Source: Osmia lignaria lignaria (Eukaryota > Arthropoda > Insecta > Hymenoptera > Megachilidae). Taken from it: DNA of 64,000 nucleotides. Below the pieces are notes generated by a model. It was not told the origin of the DNA. It made no database searches and saw only the letters and a list, made by a program, of their open reading frames with translations. The DNA is taken from positions 11,904,001 to 11,968,000 of the forward strand of contig NC_135035.1 of NCBI RefSeq assembly GCF_051020975.1. The letters run 5' to 3'. The position numbers and the translations under genes are program-made. This document shows positions 1 through 12,056 of the stretch, one piece after another. How positions within the stretch are numbered: position 1 is the first letter of the stretch; the number at the start of each line of letters is the position of its first letter.

Positions 1-1054
1 GTAAGTTGAAGCGTTCATTTGAACTCGAGGTTGGAGCATATTTGCATGTCTTGCTTACCGATGTTTTAACGTGTTCAAAACGTGAATTTATTATTGCTAT
101 TATTATTCTTTTTTTAATGTCCTTTTGATGAGTAATATTGATCGATATAAGCTAACGAAATTTTATCTCGTTCAATGTGTTTTACTACCTTCGAATATAT
201 TAGATCGATAAGTATTCTTATAAACGAAAAGTAAATGTTCTCGATTTTGATGGAAAATTATAGTATTTATCGGTTCATTTTAAATATATTTTTAAGCGTT
301 GAAAGCGATTTAATCTAACGTTATATTATATTAATCATGTTAATTTTAGCTACTTTGATTAGAAACGTTTGAAATGTACAACGATAAACCACCAGAAACA
401 TGAGTACTAATTGCGAGCTAGCAAATTGACATATTGTTCCTTTGCGTAGGAAATAATTAGTGCTCGACAATGTTGGATCGATGCAAAGGTCACAGGGAAC
501 TCGTATTTCAGACAGACCTGCTCACATTGAACATATACATATGAGTATATGTTATCAAGATTTTCGTATCTGTTATAAACTACCTATGAAATACTGTTTC
601 ATACGATCCATTTGCAACACATGCACAGTTTTAAGCGAAAGTGAGATTAGAAATGCGCATAATCTATTTGAGGGGAACAGATTTTATTCTATACTTTATT
701 CTATCTGAGTGAAAGAAACTCAAAGTTTTTTCTTGAACATCTCTGTTTGAAACTCTACAGCAGATCTTTCCACAGGCGGAATTCCTCTGTCACGTATTCC
801 ATTGTTACGCGGTAGAGAATGATGGAAAAATAATTTGAAGAATTAAAATAATTTCTACATCTAATAATAGTAATTATAGCGTGCTGTACTACTTAACTGC
901 GCTAATTATGACCGGGAGAAAGTTTATAACTGTTATATTGATTTAATATTAATGTTCCAGTACTTTGAAGATAAAGGTACATATAATAAAGAATACTATT
1001 TTTAATTTTGGAAGTCATCTTTGGAAAGGTCTCATCTATGGCATGCACAGTTTG
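1..1054. other. AT-rich non-coding DNA at window start
   Basis: No gene is supported here. The first bases read GTAAGT, which would be a perfect splice donor if an exon of another gene ended just outside the window, but nothing else supports one. The longest open frame (460-708) has no recognisable domain and biased AT-rich composition. The segment ends at the hairpin at 1055. Confidence 0.5.
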
Positions 1055-1123
1055 AAGACCCTTTCGAATTTAGCCAAAGTAAATTATTTTTATTGTATCT
1101 CTGGCAAATTCGAAATGGGTCTT
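1055..1123 (+). ncRNA. Candidate pre-miRNA-like hairpin
   Basis: Positions 1055-1076 pair with 1102-1123. The arms form 21 Watson-Crick pairs interrupted only by two single-nucleotide bulges (A1072 on the 5' arm, T1116 on the 3' arm), around a 25-nt AT-rich loop (1077-1101). Total length of 69 nt, 22-nt arms and isolated bulges match a typical animal miRNA precursor. The opposite strand folds equally well, so the strand is a guess. I do not recognise either arm as a known insect miRNA and no promoter is visible. The alternative is a foldback scar of a short inverted-repeat element. Confidence 0.35.
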
Positions 1124-3000
1124 AACGAATATTGTTTTTAGTTGTGTTGTTGACGATTGTTATCCCACCTAATTTTCATCAACTGAGGAGGATTCCTGCT
1201 AATCTCACTATCGTTTATATTAAATTATACACGTGCGTTTTACTCATATGTTCCGTAACATACGCATTTACAGGGTATTCTGTAAAAGATGGTACAACCG
1301 GAAAGGAAAAGATAATGGGTTGTGTAAAAAAAATTAATATAAGTCTTAACAAAACGGTGTTGTTGCTGAGGATATAGAAGAGACAAAAATATTTCTGAAA
1401 TATTACCAGCGTTTTAAAAGATGAGTTTTATGACATACAATTTCTCCTCACATACAGTTTAAGGATAGTTCTCGGTTATAAATTATATCATATCGTGTAT
1501 ATACATATGCTATAAATCTATGTATATATAAATATATGTGTAAATATGAATAAATATACATTTATTTATTTGTATTTATTATATATATATATATATATAT
1601 ACATACACACACACACATACACACACACATACATATTAATGATGAATAAAGCAGTGTATATTGCTATTCTTCATTATACGATATATATAAAGTAATTCCT
1701 TCGAATGTGCTTCTCTGATGATTTTCGAGAATAATGAAATGACGTGTTGATTTGTATTACTGTATAAATAATGCCGTTGTAACATGTACATTTGTCCAGT
1801 TTAAGATTATCATTTGACTGACACTAGTTGAAATAAGGTTTTTATTTAAAATCAAATGCATACAGGAAATCTTTCTTTTTTTTCATCATTTTTTGTTGCT
1901 GATTAACAAAATGTCCGTCCAGTTGAAATAGATCGCGTTATAAGAACATTTTAGTTTCCTGTTGAGAAAAGGGATACTGTTTTGATTTAAGGATTCACAT
2001 ATGTAAATATAGACTCTTTTGCAAACGAAATACTTGAGGATTTGATTATTTTGTAATTGTAGATTTTCTCTCATGTTTTACTCCTACAGCTATGGCTCGT
2101 AGGAAAGAACCAAAAGGAAAATCAAAAATACGAGCTTCTTTGACTTTATGCATCTGTTCTGTAATGTCAAAACGAGAAAACTTTATTTTTTTCATTGAGT
2201 ATCAGTATTTATTGTTCGCTAGAAAAAAAAAAAATACTATTCTGAAGAAAAATCAATTCGTCAATTATAATTAGTTATTTAATTATGTATAATTTATAGT
2301 ATTGTATATTGATAGCTGAAAGCAACACTAATGTGTTACAACTACCTTTTATTATTAGAATCTTTAATATACCTTGTTTTGTTTATTTAATTTCTTGAAT
2401 AATGAACGTTTACTGCCAACTTAATTGACTTATTTTAATAATTATAAACAGGTTTGATAACGAAGCATGCGAATCGTACTGTGTAATGTTTATTAACATT
2501 CGTTTTTACATTATTATCTTTATTTTTTACTTTAAACGATTATTAATACTTTCGATTCGAAGGAGATAATTAGAAAACCAAAGTTAATGATCATATACGA
2601 TGTTTTCTTGAAAATAATTGATTTTTTCCCTTTTTTTGTTAATTTTGAAGGTCATGCTGTTAACTAATAATAAAATTAGGAAATATTAAATGGCAATATT
2701 TTAATTTTTACTTATACATTACGAGAAACTGTGTAAATCGAGAAAGGTAATGTTGGCTTATATGTACATATAATATTTAACTATATAATACTTAATAATA
2801 AGTATTTTATTGGCAAACTAAATACCTGTTTTAATATTAAATAATTTAAATTACCTATTTAGGAATTCGAATACTCATCATTCTCCCTTTATAATATGTT
2901 GTGCGAAATATTTTTATGGAATAGGATTTATGTCAAAATGACAAAATACATTTACAAAATGAATTGAAAAGATTCAAAAACTTGAAAATTCAAAATTGAT
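1124..3000. other. AT-rich intergenic DNA
   Basis: AT-rich sequence without a supportable gene. It holds the microsatellite at 1579-1635 and a short perfect inverted repeat at 2787-2806 (8-bp arms, 4-bp spacer). A 60-codon frame starting at ATG 2092, just after a CAG acceptor-like trinucleotide, encodes a Lys/Arg-rich then hydrophobic peptide with no recognisable domain. Confidence 0.5.
1579..1635. repeat. (AT)n-(CA)n compound microsatellite
   Basis: A run of alternating TA followed by CA/CATA repeats. It is a simple-sequence repeat, probably length-polymorphic. Confidence 0.9.
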
Positions 3001-4270
3001 TTTAATTCGACACACATAGGGCGCGAAATATGTCGGCAGGGAGAAGCCTTCGAGGTGATAACATCGCTTCCTTTGGCATTTTCTCATGAATGCGTTAATA
3101 ACGGAGTTATCACCTGAAACAGTTGCGTGGCCCACCGTGTATACATATATATGTATATCAATCGTTACATATTGTAACGCAATTAAATTTTCATAGATTA
3201 ATCACACACGGACGCCTCGCGTCATCGATAGTTCCCTCTTAACTTACCATCAACAATGTAGAACAGAAATCCTCTAATCCGTATGTCCACGAAGAGTACA
3301 TATATGTATAACTACTCAAACACAAAGACGTAGGAAAAGTCAGGATAAACTCTGTTCACGGAACAGTTTTGCCGTGAATTTCGAGCGGATTACGTGCCAG
3401 CAGGGCGAATAGGGGGATGAACGTGCGTGTTTACAGAAACTGTTAGGAATTCTATGGGTTTGAAGTAGCCTCCTTACGGCGTTTCCCTTATTTGCACCAA
3501 ATTGGCCCGTCCTCGCCGTCACGGACGCGTCAAGGTACTTAAATGCAGGTAAACATACCCTAAATCATGGCGGCTCGACCTTACTCCTCGTAAAATTGCA
3601 CCGTATCGCGAGCATCCATTGTTGCACCATCCTTCTTGTATAGATGCCCGTTTCTGTTACAAGCATGCCTTTTGTACCGTTCACAGCGTGCTCTTGTTAC
3701 GGCACAGGTAAGTGTGCTTCTTAAATCGCGAGCAATTCGTAGAAAGACATTTTTCTTTCGTTTCTAGAGCCTTTTACGATTACTGTTTAATTGGCACGGT
3801 TAGACTGCCTGAACGATGGATGCTCGTACCAGTAGATATAATTTTCCACCTTCCTCTGGTCAATTTTTAATGGTCTATCGTGGGGTAGTCTGTACAATTT
3901 TAATAATTTCATTTTGACATATATATGTACATACATACGTATGTAATTCAACTAAAAGTATCAGCAAAATTTCATATTGTACCTAGACAGATACAAGGTT
4001 ATCTTATATCAAGAATAGAAGATGGAAGCTGCAGCAATGGTAGCGTTTCTCCTTGAAAACATCTGAATCGATCTTTCCACCCCTCCTGTAGGTACCTATG
4101 GAAGCCCGGCCACTGACGCCGCGACGCCTAGTCGAGCTCCACCCACGTATCTCGTACATGCGCAACGAAAGTTCAGGGGTTGAAGCGTGAACGAAACCCT
4201 CGTAAAACGGATCGCTGCTTAATCAGCTCGACGGCAATCAGCTTGTCCACATTTTGGAGGGATAGTAAAC
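3001..4270. promoter_or_regulatory. Non-coding block with paired GATA-type motifs
   Basis: A less AT-rich, unique-looking block. AGGTGATAAC at 3053-3062 is matched by its exact reverse complement GTTATCACCT at 3106-3115, placing two TGATAA (GATA-factor type) motifs in inverted orientation 43 bp apart. A smaller GC-rich patch lies at about 4080-4270. No frame has a recognisable protein. An enhancer role is inference. Confidence 0.25.
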
Positions 4271-7200
4271 GAGAGACGTCGAATTGCTTCGAGCCCTTAT
4301 ATGATAAAGTGAACAGACTTTAATCAAGAACAAAATAAAAGCTTCTAATAATAACAGTACCATACAGGGTGTCACTAAACAAAACGTATTGTACATATTT
4401 GAGTGCAATATTAGCTTTTAAGGAAGGGGATCTAGCGAGAGACTAAGAAAAATCATTCACACACTAGATCTCAAAGAATAAATAAATAAAATTACTATCA
4501 ACAGAAGATTTCAGTATAAATGGTAGATATAATTAAGAAAGTATATTTAAATAATAATAACAAATTTTTTCTTTTAAAATGCAAAAATATCACAAAGGCA
4601 GAACAAACTGTAGAAAAGGAAAGAATTTGAAAGGGTAGGAGAAGATAGAAGGGGAAGTGGAGGCACACCAGATTTCTCTGATCTCAGCGATTCCATCATC
4701 AACGACTCCGGGACCCAGGATGGCAGATAAAAGGCAATTGAATTTAAATCATGAATACGAACGAACCGAGCGAGAAGAAGAGTTCAGAGGAAAGGAGAGA
4801 CGAGGAGAAACAACGTAAGCCCCGACGGCAATCTGGTGGTAGCTTTGTGACGGTAATGGCTTCAACCCCTGGCCTCCGACCCTCGAGGCTTGCACCCCTT
4901 CTTGTTTACCGGTGAACACGCGACTTACACGCGCGCAATTCTCGTCCAAGTCGATTTACCTATGCTGCTCTTCTATACTTTGGACGTTTCTAGCCAGTAT
5001 ATGCGAGGGGATTAACGTATACACTCTTTCTTATTTTTCATTATTTCTTTAGATCTACTATTCTTCCTGTACAATGAAAATTTTTCCTTCAAAAATTTGA
5101 CACGGACATTTAAACATACTTTTTGATATGCCAGTTATTTTCTTTATTTAACAATTGAAAATGTTAATGTGAAAATGTAAGATTGCATATACATATTAGT
5201 AATAAAAACTGTGGAGAAGGAAGTATTCGAAAGGAAGACGAATCCTTGCTGCTGCAACATAACCGCACAAACCTGCACGGTAGTTACTCCCTGATTTGAA
5301 CATCTCCATAATAGACTTGGATTCGTCAATTTCTCGAAGGACACCGTCGCCTCGCGTCGGATGGATATTATGACGGCACTAAACAGATTCGTCAACGCCA
5401 CGCGACCGTGTCCCTGAAGCTCAGGACCAGGAGTAAGAATCCCAAAGGTCCTTGGAAGAAGGATGTCATCCCTTCGATTATCTGGTCTGTTCGCGTGCCG
5501 TGTATTTTTCCCGAGAAGCGGCCGTAATGGACGACCTTTCGCGAATGGAAGACTTATTCTTTTGTATCTTCCTCTGTAGAATAATCGACAGTTTTACCGG
5601 GATATGATTTTCAATACTTTTTCAGATTCTTTGTCAAGAAAAATGATCTTAAGTTTGAATTTAATCAGGTGTTTTTAGAAAACTGTGCGATTTTAATGAT
5701 CAAGAAGAAATTCCCAAGAAAGTCTTCTCCTTTACTTGACACCTAGTTTTTCTTCGCATAATTCTCTAAAGTTTCTTTTGAAGAGAAGATAAATTGGATG
5801 ATTAGGGTGCATCAGTAAGGCGCGCGAGCAAAGGTACGGTTGCTGCTACCTTACAGTTCTGACGACCTTGGGTCCCTCGACTAGAGAAACCACCCACCGG
5901 CAACCGTTTTAATGAAAATAAGTAATCTCGCAAACAGGAATTGTGCCATCGTAAACGGACGCGCAATGACCTCGTAAATATGAAAGTTTCCAGGTTGTTT
6001 TGCCCCTTGTCTGTCTTGCCTCTTTCTCTTGTTCGCTCTTTTCCTCCATATTACCCATTCTTTCCTGGGCCCTGTTGCAGTAAATTGCAACGATCCCGAC
6101 CGAGAAAGCGGAGAGAGAACGAGGCGAAAAGTTGGAGTGCGAGCAGAAGGGAGAAAGGCGAAGGTACCAGAGCATAAAGAGAAGGAATGGGTATTCTGGG
6201 CCCCATTATAGGGCCCATAAAACACCTTCCTAGGCGCGTGGCCCCAAGGACGTGCAGGCACTCGGTCTTCCTTTTATTTTATTTCTAACTTGCTCCATGG
6301 GTCGAAGGCTTCGCATGTGTTGTAGCTATGCTGAATAATTTTACGAGGCCAGATTGGAATGTTACTTTTCCTAATATAAAATATTGGAAATTTTGTTTGT
6401 ACAGTAATGCAATTTAAATTTGGCATTATCTATTAATAGATTCAGCTAGGACGATGTTTTAAACAAAAAATATTTTTGTTTATCATTTCTTGGAGTGAAC
6501 TTGAAAAAATTGTTTGTTGAGTTATAGCTGGTACATTATTCAAAATATTAAATCTACGATTGGTGGTATTAAATATACCTATATTACAGTAAAAAGGGAT
6601 GAAATTTGTTTCGCTGTTCTGATTATTTTAAATATAATTTGTAATAGAAATTCACAATATCATTGTAAGTGCCAAAATGATTCTACAGAATGGTAAAAAT
6701 CAACGAACAAAAATGAAAAGAAAAATGAAAGGCCACGATACACCGAATGTGTTTTTCGTCGTATTTTACTACACCGTCGAGTGACATGATGCAGATACTA
6801 CAGGACAGCAGCCATCCATGTGTTTTTTCACTTCCATTCTTCTACATTCTTGTACGTATTCCAGAATAGTAACCGGCTGTTTTGTCAAATTGGAACCAGG
6901 TTTCGCTACAGAAAATGGACTTTTGAAATTGGTCGTGTACATACATTGTTTCAATCTTACAATTAGTGTTTTATTGGCTTTGGTTGGTATCAGGTTGTTT
7001 TTTGAGAAATACAAGTGGCCTCTTGTTGGAATCATCTCTATTTTAGAAATTATTTGTCTTTTCCTTCTGTTTGCAGATAAAATTTCGAATTTTGTTTTCG
7101 AATTATTCCCCCATTATTTGAAAATTAAATACATTAAATATAAATATCAGTTAAAATAGTAAATGAAACTTTTATACATTTATAAATTATCGTTTTTATA

Positions 7201-8880
7201 ATACTTTCAAGCAGCAAATGAAATTCAACAGATTTAGCTGATGTGGCTGGTCGTAGTTATTAAGTCCTCATCAAGATCATTAAATAAAAGAGCCCAGACA
7301 TTATTCAGAAGCAATATCTCGACCAAGTGGCATATATAAAACTTTTAACACGTTAAAATGATCATTGAATTTCTTTTTCAATAAACATTAATTTTATTTA
7401 GAACTCAAAGATATGACAACCTCGAGCCAGAGAAATCATTATGAAAAGTTTCATCCCTTAAAAAATCAATTTTACAACTAAAATAATTTCCCATCTAAAA
7501 GACCAAAAAAGTAGAAGCCCGTTCCCAAATCATCTCCAAGCAACGTCCAAGGAAATTTCGATAAGAGAGTCAAGCCTTTTTATAAAAAGAAGCACCAAAA
7601 TCGGCGATAGAGCTTGTTATCAGCGATAACAGTGTGTCTCGAAGTGAAAAAGGAAAATGAAGAAACGGATTCGTACATATCGTGAATTTCTGTGAATCGA
7701 AGGGAAGATCGCGGCTGCGACAGAACCGGGAGCTCTGACATCATCGGTGTCGACAGAACCGATTACCTGTTATCTAAGGAAATAAAGGATCGTCGGGTCT
7801 CTTTTTCGTCGAAACGCTTCCAGGAAACCCGTGTTACCGCAATATCGCGGCGAGCACACCCACATCAAAGTGCCGAACACCTATGGCACATCGTGGACCT
7901 CGTTGTACGCTTTGCACAACGATAAGATTCCCGTGATACCAGCCAGTTGACCGTATACATCTACCTCTGTGTAGAAGGTCAAGTATCTGTATAGGTGCAT
8001 ATGAAATTTCAATTAAATTTGAATTGTCACTTTATTTATTTTTCAGTGTTACCGTCTCTACAATTTATTTAATAGATCCATGTTAGACATTTTAATGACA
8101 CTTTCGGGTTTCTCGGGTACTTACTTTAAATAAAGATAAAATTTATCCAGTATTCATTTCTTCTGCATGTACAATAAATGATCACTTCCTCCTTCGGTAA
8201 TACGCAGAAAGAAGCTATGATTTCATATTATATAAATATTATTGAAATATTTATTTTTAAATCACATTTTGCAATATAGAATGAATAATAATATAAATAG
8301 ATAACAAATGCAGACGGTAATTTATCAGAATTAGTAATATGTATTTTAAGCTTATGAAATAATTGTAAAATATTTAAAATCATTGTTAAATAAATATAAA
8401 CTGTCTAAGGAGGATTACACGACCATACCCCACTTCTTAGGGGGATCCTCTTGTAAGCCATCCATTTACTACGTCAAAAAATGACGAGCTTTGAAATGCA
8501 CTATAATTTTGCAAATTTTCGACTCAATTTTTATTGTAAAAATAAATCTTTGTTTTCTAAACTTTTTATCTCAAAGCGATCTTTACACGTCTGATAACAG
8601 CGACTGTATATTGCTCATTTTATTGCTTCGCTGATAATAAAACAACATTTAACGTGTTTCCTGCAATTGTATTGTTGTAGATACGTCATTCCATAAGTTG
8701 CAAAATCAAATAAATTTCTTGAATTCGTTTATTAGCAATTTTGATACAAGGTTCTTCATAATTTATAATCCATTATAATTAGCTGCCAATTAAAGTACCA
8801 AACCTTCCATAGGATAGATGAAAAGAAAATATCATTTATTCACCTTATTTGTCAAGAAAGTGGATATTTTTAGCATAGCA
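4271..8880. other. Intergenic DNA, mostly AT-rich
   Basis: No gene is supported. GC-richer patches occur at about 4740-4960, 5240-5560, 5820-6280 and 7600-7960. An ATG frame at 6818-7159 encodes 113 residues with two hydrophobic stretches but no recognisable family. At 7615-7631 a palindromic GATA pair is present: TGTTATC, 3-bp spacer, GATAACA. Confidence 0.45.
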
Positions 8881-9890
8881 AAGAAATCTAATGTTGCATA
8901 AAACTGGCCCGTCTGCGAACAGCCTCGAACTTATCCTCCTCGGTTGCACCCCCGTTGGAATTTATACGATCCAATATCCGTTGGCACAATATATCACAAA
9001 CAGTTCCAAGCAGAGGCGGACCAGTGTTGTATGCACGCTCGCGCGCGCGCCGGTGTACACGGCGCACACGTAGAGAAATGACACGCGAACATAAAGCCGC
9101 TTTGCGCCGATAGCGGCGCCTTTGATGTGCCTTCATTCCGACTACCTCCGGCATAAAATCGTGAAACACACCGGCTAGATGTCGTACGTCGTGCTGCGTT
9201 GGCAATAGTCGCTTACCTCCGACCTTACTTCTCTCTTTCTTCTTCCTCTTCCGTTTTTGTGCGCCGGCATATAAGGGATGCAAGAATATGAGAGATGCTG
9301 GGATATAAGAGGTGCAACATGTCCTTCGCCAAAAGATTCTTATTCACCATATCCCTGAAATTTATCATTTTCATCGATAAGTATCTGAAAAGCTTATTTA
9401 AAGTCAAATACAAGGAGGTCACGTCGGCTGATCGGTTTTCTTCGAAAAAGTGTAGATTAAATAAAGCGTATAGTACGGTAGCACGGATGCGCGTTCGGTG
9501 AATCAGCGAGGTCATGATAAGGGGCGATAAACGAAGTCACCCGATATCGATAGCAAATTTAATGACGAGGGAGTGGTCCCCGATTGAATAGAAGCTGCCG
9601 TTCGTAGGAAAGTTTATCGTCGAGCGAATGAAGAAAAAAAACGAGCAATGAAATAAGAGAGGTATCGATCGTAGATGGCGTAATTTCTTTAAGATAAACT
9701 TTCGCTGGACGACAAAATGATCCAGTGTTGCAGACACGCTACTCTTCTTAAGAAAAACAAACTCTCTTAATTGGTCCCGGTGTGAAGAGCTCGAGGGACC
9801 ACGATTTATCGTCCTCTCTTCTCTTGGCTTGGTTCATAGGCTTTCGTAGATGACGAATGAAAGACGAGATGAGGGTGATAACCGGGGTGA
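8881..9890. other. GC-richer non-coding island
   Basis: CpG-containing island rising out of AT-rich flanks, densest at about 8900-9270. Short overlapping open frames occur on both strands, as expected of GC-rich non-coding DNA. No domain was recognised. TGGTCCC (9772-9778) and GGGACCA (9795-9801) form a small inverted repeat. Confidence 0.4.
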
Positions 9891-11050
9891 AATGGCGAGA
9901 AATTTGTAAAAGCAAGAATAATTAATTTATTAACCATTCAATGTTAATTTTAATTTTCATTAACTGGAAGGTTAGTGGAATAAGGATAATGAAGTTGAAA
10001 ATAAATTTTTTCTCAAGAAAGTAAAAAAATAAAAGTAGAAAATTTCAAGAAATCGATTTCACCTTAAGAAAATATTGAATCTCGATAGCTCACATTTATC
10101 TTGAAAAAACAGTGAATTCTATGGAAACACTTTTCTTTCCTGAAAAAATATAGCAAAGATTAGGTGCTACTTGTTTCAATATTCTTGGATATTTGCTTGA
10201 TATGCTTTGATTTCAAGTGCTTCAGTGTAAGGACTCGTAAGTGTTTCATAGGAGGCTTGTCTTATTGATATGTGTACCTAAATATAGATCATATTACTTA
10301 TAACTATGTCGGAGTATCAAAGATTATCACTAGAGTATCAAATGCATCAAAGAATTGCATTGCTAAAATTACAAAACATTGTTACAAATGTTCTTTATTG
10401 AGATTAAAAATACAATTCTAATAATAAAAAGAAAACTATAATTCTTTTTTTCTATTTAGGTTTTTCTGTTTCTTTTCTTTTTCTTTTAATATTATTTCTT
10501 AATGTATGAAATTCTTACAATTTAAGAATTAATAAATATTTAAATCTAATCGCACTAATATTGAATATGGTATGTAGGTCAGTGTCGCAATTGATCCGCC
10601 TAGGGCTTAGGCGGTTCCGGGGTTAATCCAGAATAGTGTAAACCCTTCTGTCTCAAGCAGATAGAAAATCTTATGATGGTGACATGTTGCACGTTGTGTT
10701 GCGCCCGTGGGTGTTACATACATGACATCGAACGAAGTGGCCACACAGGCATTATCTTCACGAGACCCTGGTCGAAGAGAGCAGAAGCAGTGGGCGTCTG
10801 TTCTTGCCATTGAGACTAAGCAGACGATATCGTCAGTAAACGGTTTTCGAAGGAGAAACAGAAGAGGATTCCTTTGACAGCTACTTGGGTGCCGTGTGAA
10901 ATTCGGGAAAAATTATTAGGTACCCCGTGTTATGGCTTATCTAGCGGGCTTCCAACGTTGCTTCCATCCTTTGGTCATTTGCAGACATTGCTAAAGAAAT
11001 ATACAAGACAGAAATTTAAATAAATTTAATTTATTTTTTGACCTGTTGAT
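9891..11050. other. AT-rich DNA with an island at 10.56-10.97 kb
   Basis: Positions 9891-10560 are AT-rich with nothing supportable. A GC-richer patch follows (about 10560-10970). It contains a 7-bp perfect stem, CCGCCTA at 10596-10602 and TAGGCGG at 10608-10614, closed by 5 nt. Open frames there show no recognisable protein. Confidence 0.4.
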
Positions 11051-11056
11051 TTTTTT

Positions 11057-11090
11057 ATTGCTTTAGGGTTATTTAACCCCTTAAAGCAAT
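11057..11090. repeat. Inverted repeat / hairpin
   Basis: Positions 11057-11065 pair with 11082-11090 (9 bp), and 11066-11070 pair with 11075-11079 (5 bp). A 2-nt bulge (11080-11081) separates the two helices and a 4-nt loop (ATTT) closes them. No coding potential. Confidence 0.6.
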
Positions 11091-11299
11091 CATCCTTTCA
11101 GGAACAAACGGTAGCCAAAGTAAGTTAATTTTGAAAACAATTTGAACCCTTCATTTCTGCACAGTGAATTTATTATTACTACTCTGCGAGGGGCAGAATT
11201 TTCAATATAACCCCATGAAGTTACTTGGAAGAAGAAAGAAAATTGGTGTCTAGTAGGAGTCTTATGGTTCATTTTCTCGCACGGTGCCCTTCGATTTCA

Positions 11300-11348
11300 G
11301 GGTCCTATCGTAAAGTTTATTAGAGCCCTAATAAACTTTGACTGACCC
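11300..11348. repeat. Perfect short-loop hairpin with outer stem
   Basis: The inner stem is 12 perfect base pairs, 11312-11323 with 11328-11339, closed by a 4-nt loop. An outer stem pairs GGGTC at 11300-11304 with GACCC at 11344-11348 across an asymmetric internal loop of 7 and 4 nt. The loop is shorter than usual for a miRNA precursor. If read as DNA, the dyad contains TTTATTA-type homeodomain motifs on both strands. Confidence 0.6.
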
Positions 11349-11887
11349 AATTTTTCCAAGGCAGGTATCGAAGCTATACTGATTGTTTTTCTGGAGGCAG
11401 AAAAGTGTGTTGATGTTGATGGAGTTAACGATGCCCTATACGTACATACGTAATTTTTCTTCACATTTTCTTAAAATGCAGCAACAGTTGTTTCTATAAA
11501 AGTATTATTGGAGCCAATAATTGTTTGCTGTATTTATGATAATTTTTCAAACCAAATTACCACATTATAAAAATTTTTTCAACTTATCTAATATTTCATC
11601 TTCAATCTGCTTTCGTTATCAATATAACATTGAACCGTATAAAATATAATTATTAATTTCAACACTGATACCAAGTAAAAATATCCCTCTAACGATAAGT
11701 CAGCAATAAAAAGAAACTTGCAAAAATGAAACATTAACCATTTAGCAAAGCATATCGTTTGGAGGGAATCCATGGGGAATGCGTTCTCCGTGGGGCAACT
11801 TTTATTTCCCCTATACAGAAAAGCCGTGGCAATATTTTCAACAGGATGGTAGTTTCGTTGGCAAGGACCTACGGTAGGCTGCTAGGT

Positions 11888-12056
11888 AGGACGGGTTTTT
11901 ACTTTATAATCTGCAAACAACGGTTTATGCATTTATGTTTATTATTTTTACAACTCTGTAGTAGAAGTAACGGGCTTCCTAACGAAACTGCTGAATATCG
12001 GCCCCTTTTGCTGAGAGATCTGGTTGCCGGCACGAGTGTCAACTATGGTCACTAAA
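11888..12056. promoter_or_regulatory. Cluster of Caudal-type TTTAT motifs in a candidate enhancer
   Basis: Four TTTATA/TTTATG/TTTATT hexamers lie within 41 bp (11903-11908, 11924-11929, 11932-11937, 11938-11943), followed by mixed-composition, unique-looking sequence to about 12056. These match the consensus usually given for Caudal/Hox-type homeodomains. The location about 4.6 kb upstream of odd makes an enhancer plausible, but the motifs are short and the base composition AT-rich. Confidence 0.2.

Noticed and set aside
1..6. Splice donor of an exon ending at the window edge
   Set aside because: GTAAGT alone is not enough, and no exon sequence is in view.
6818..7159. ATG frame of 113 codons with two hydrophobic segments
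   Set aside because: Hydrophobic content is expected of AT-rich DNA, the opposite strand is also open over most of it, and no family was recognised.
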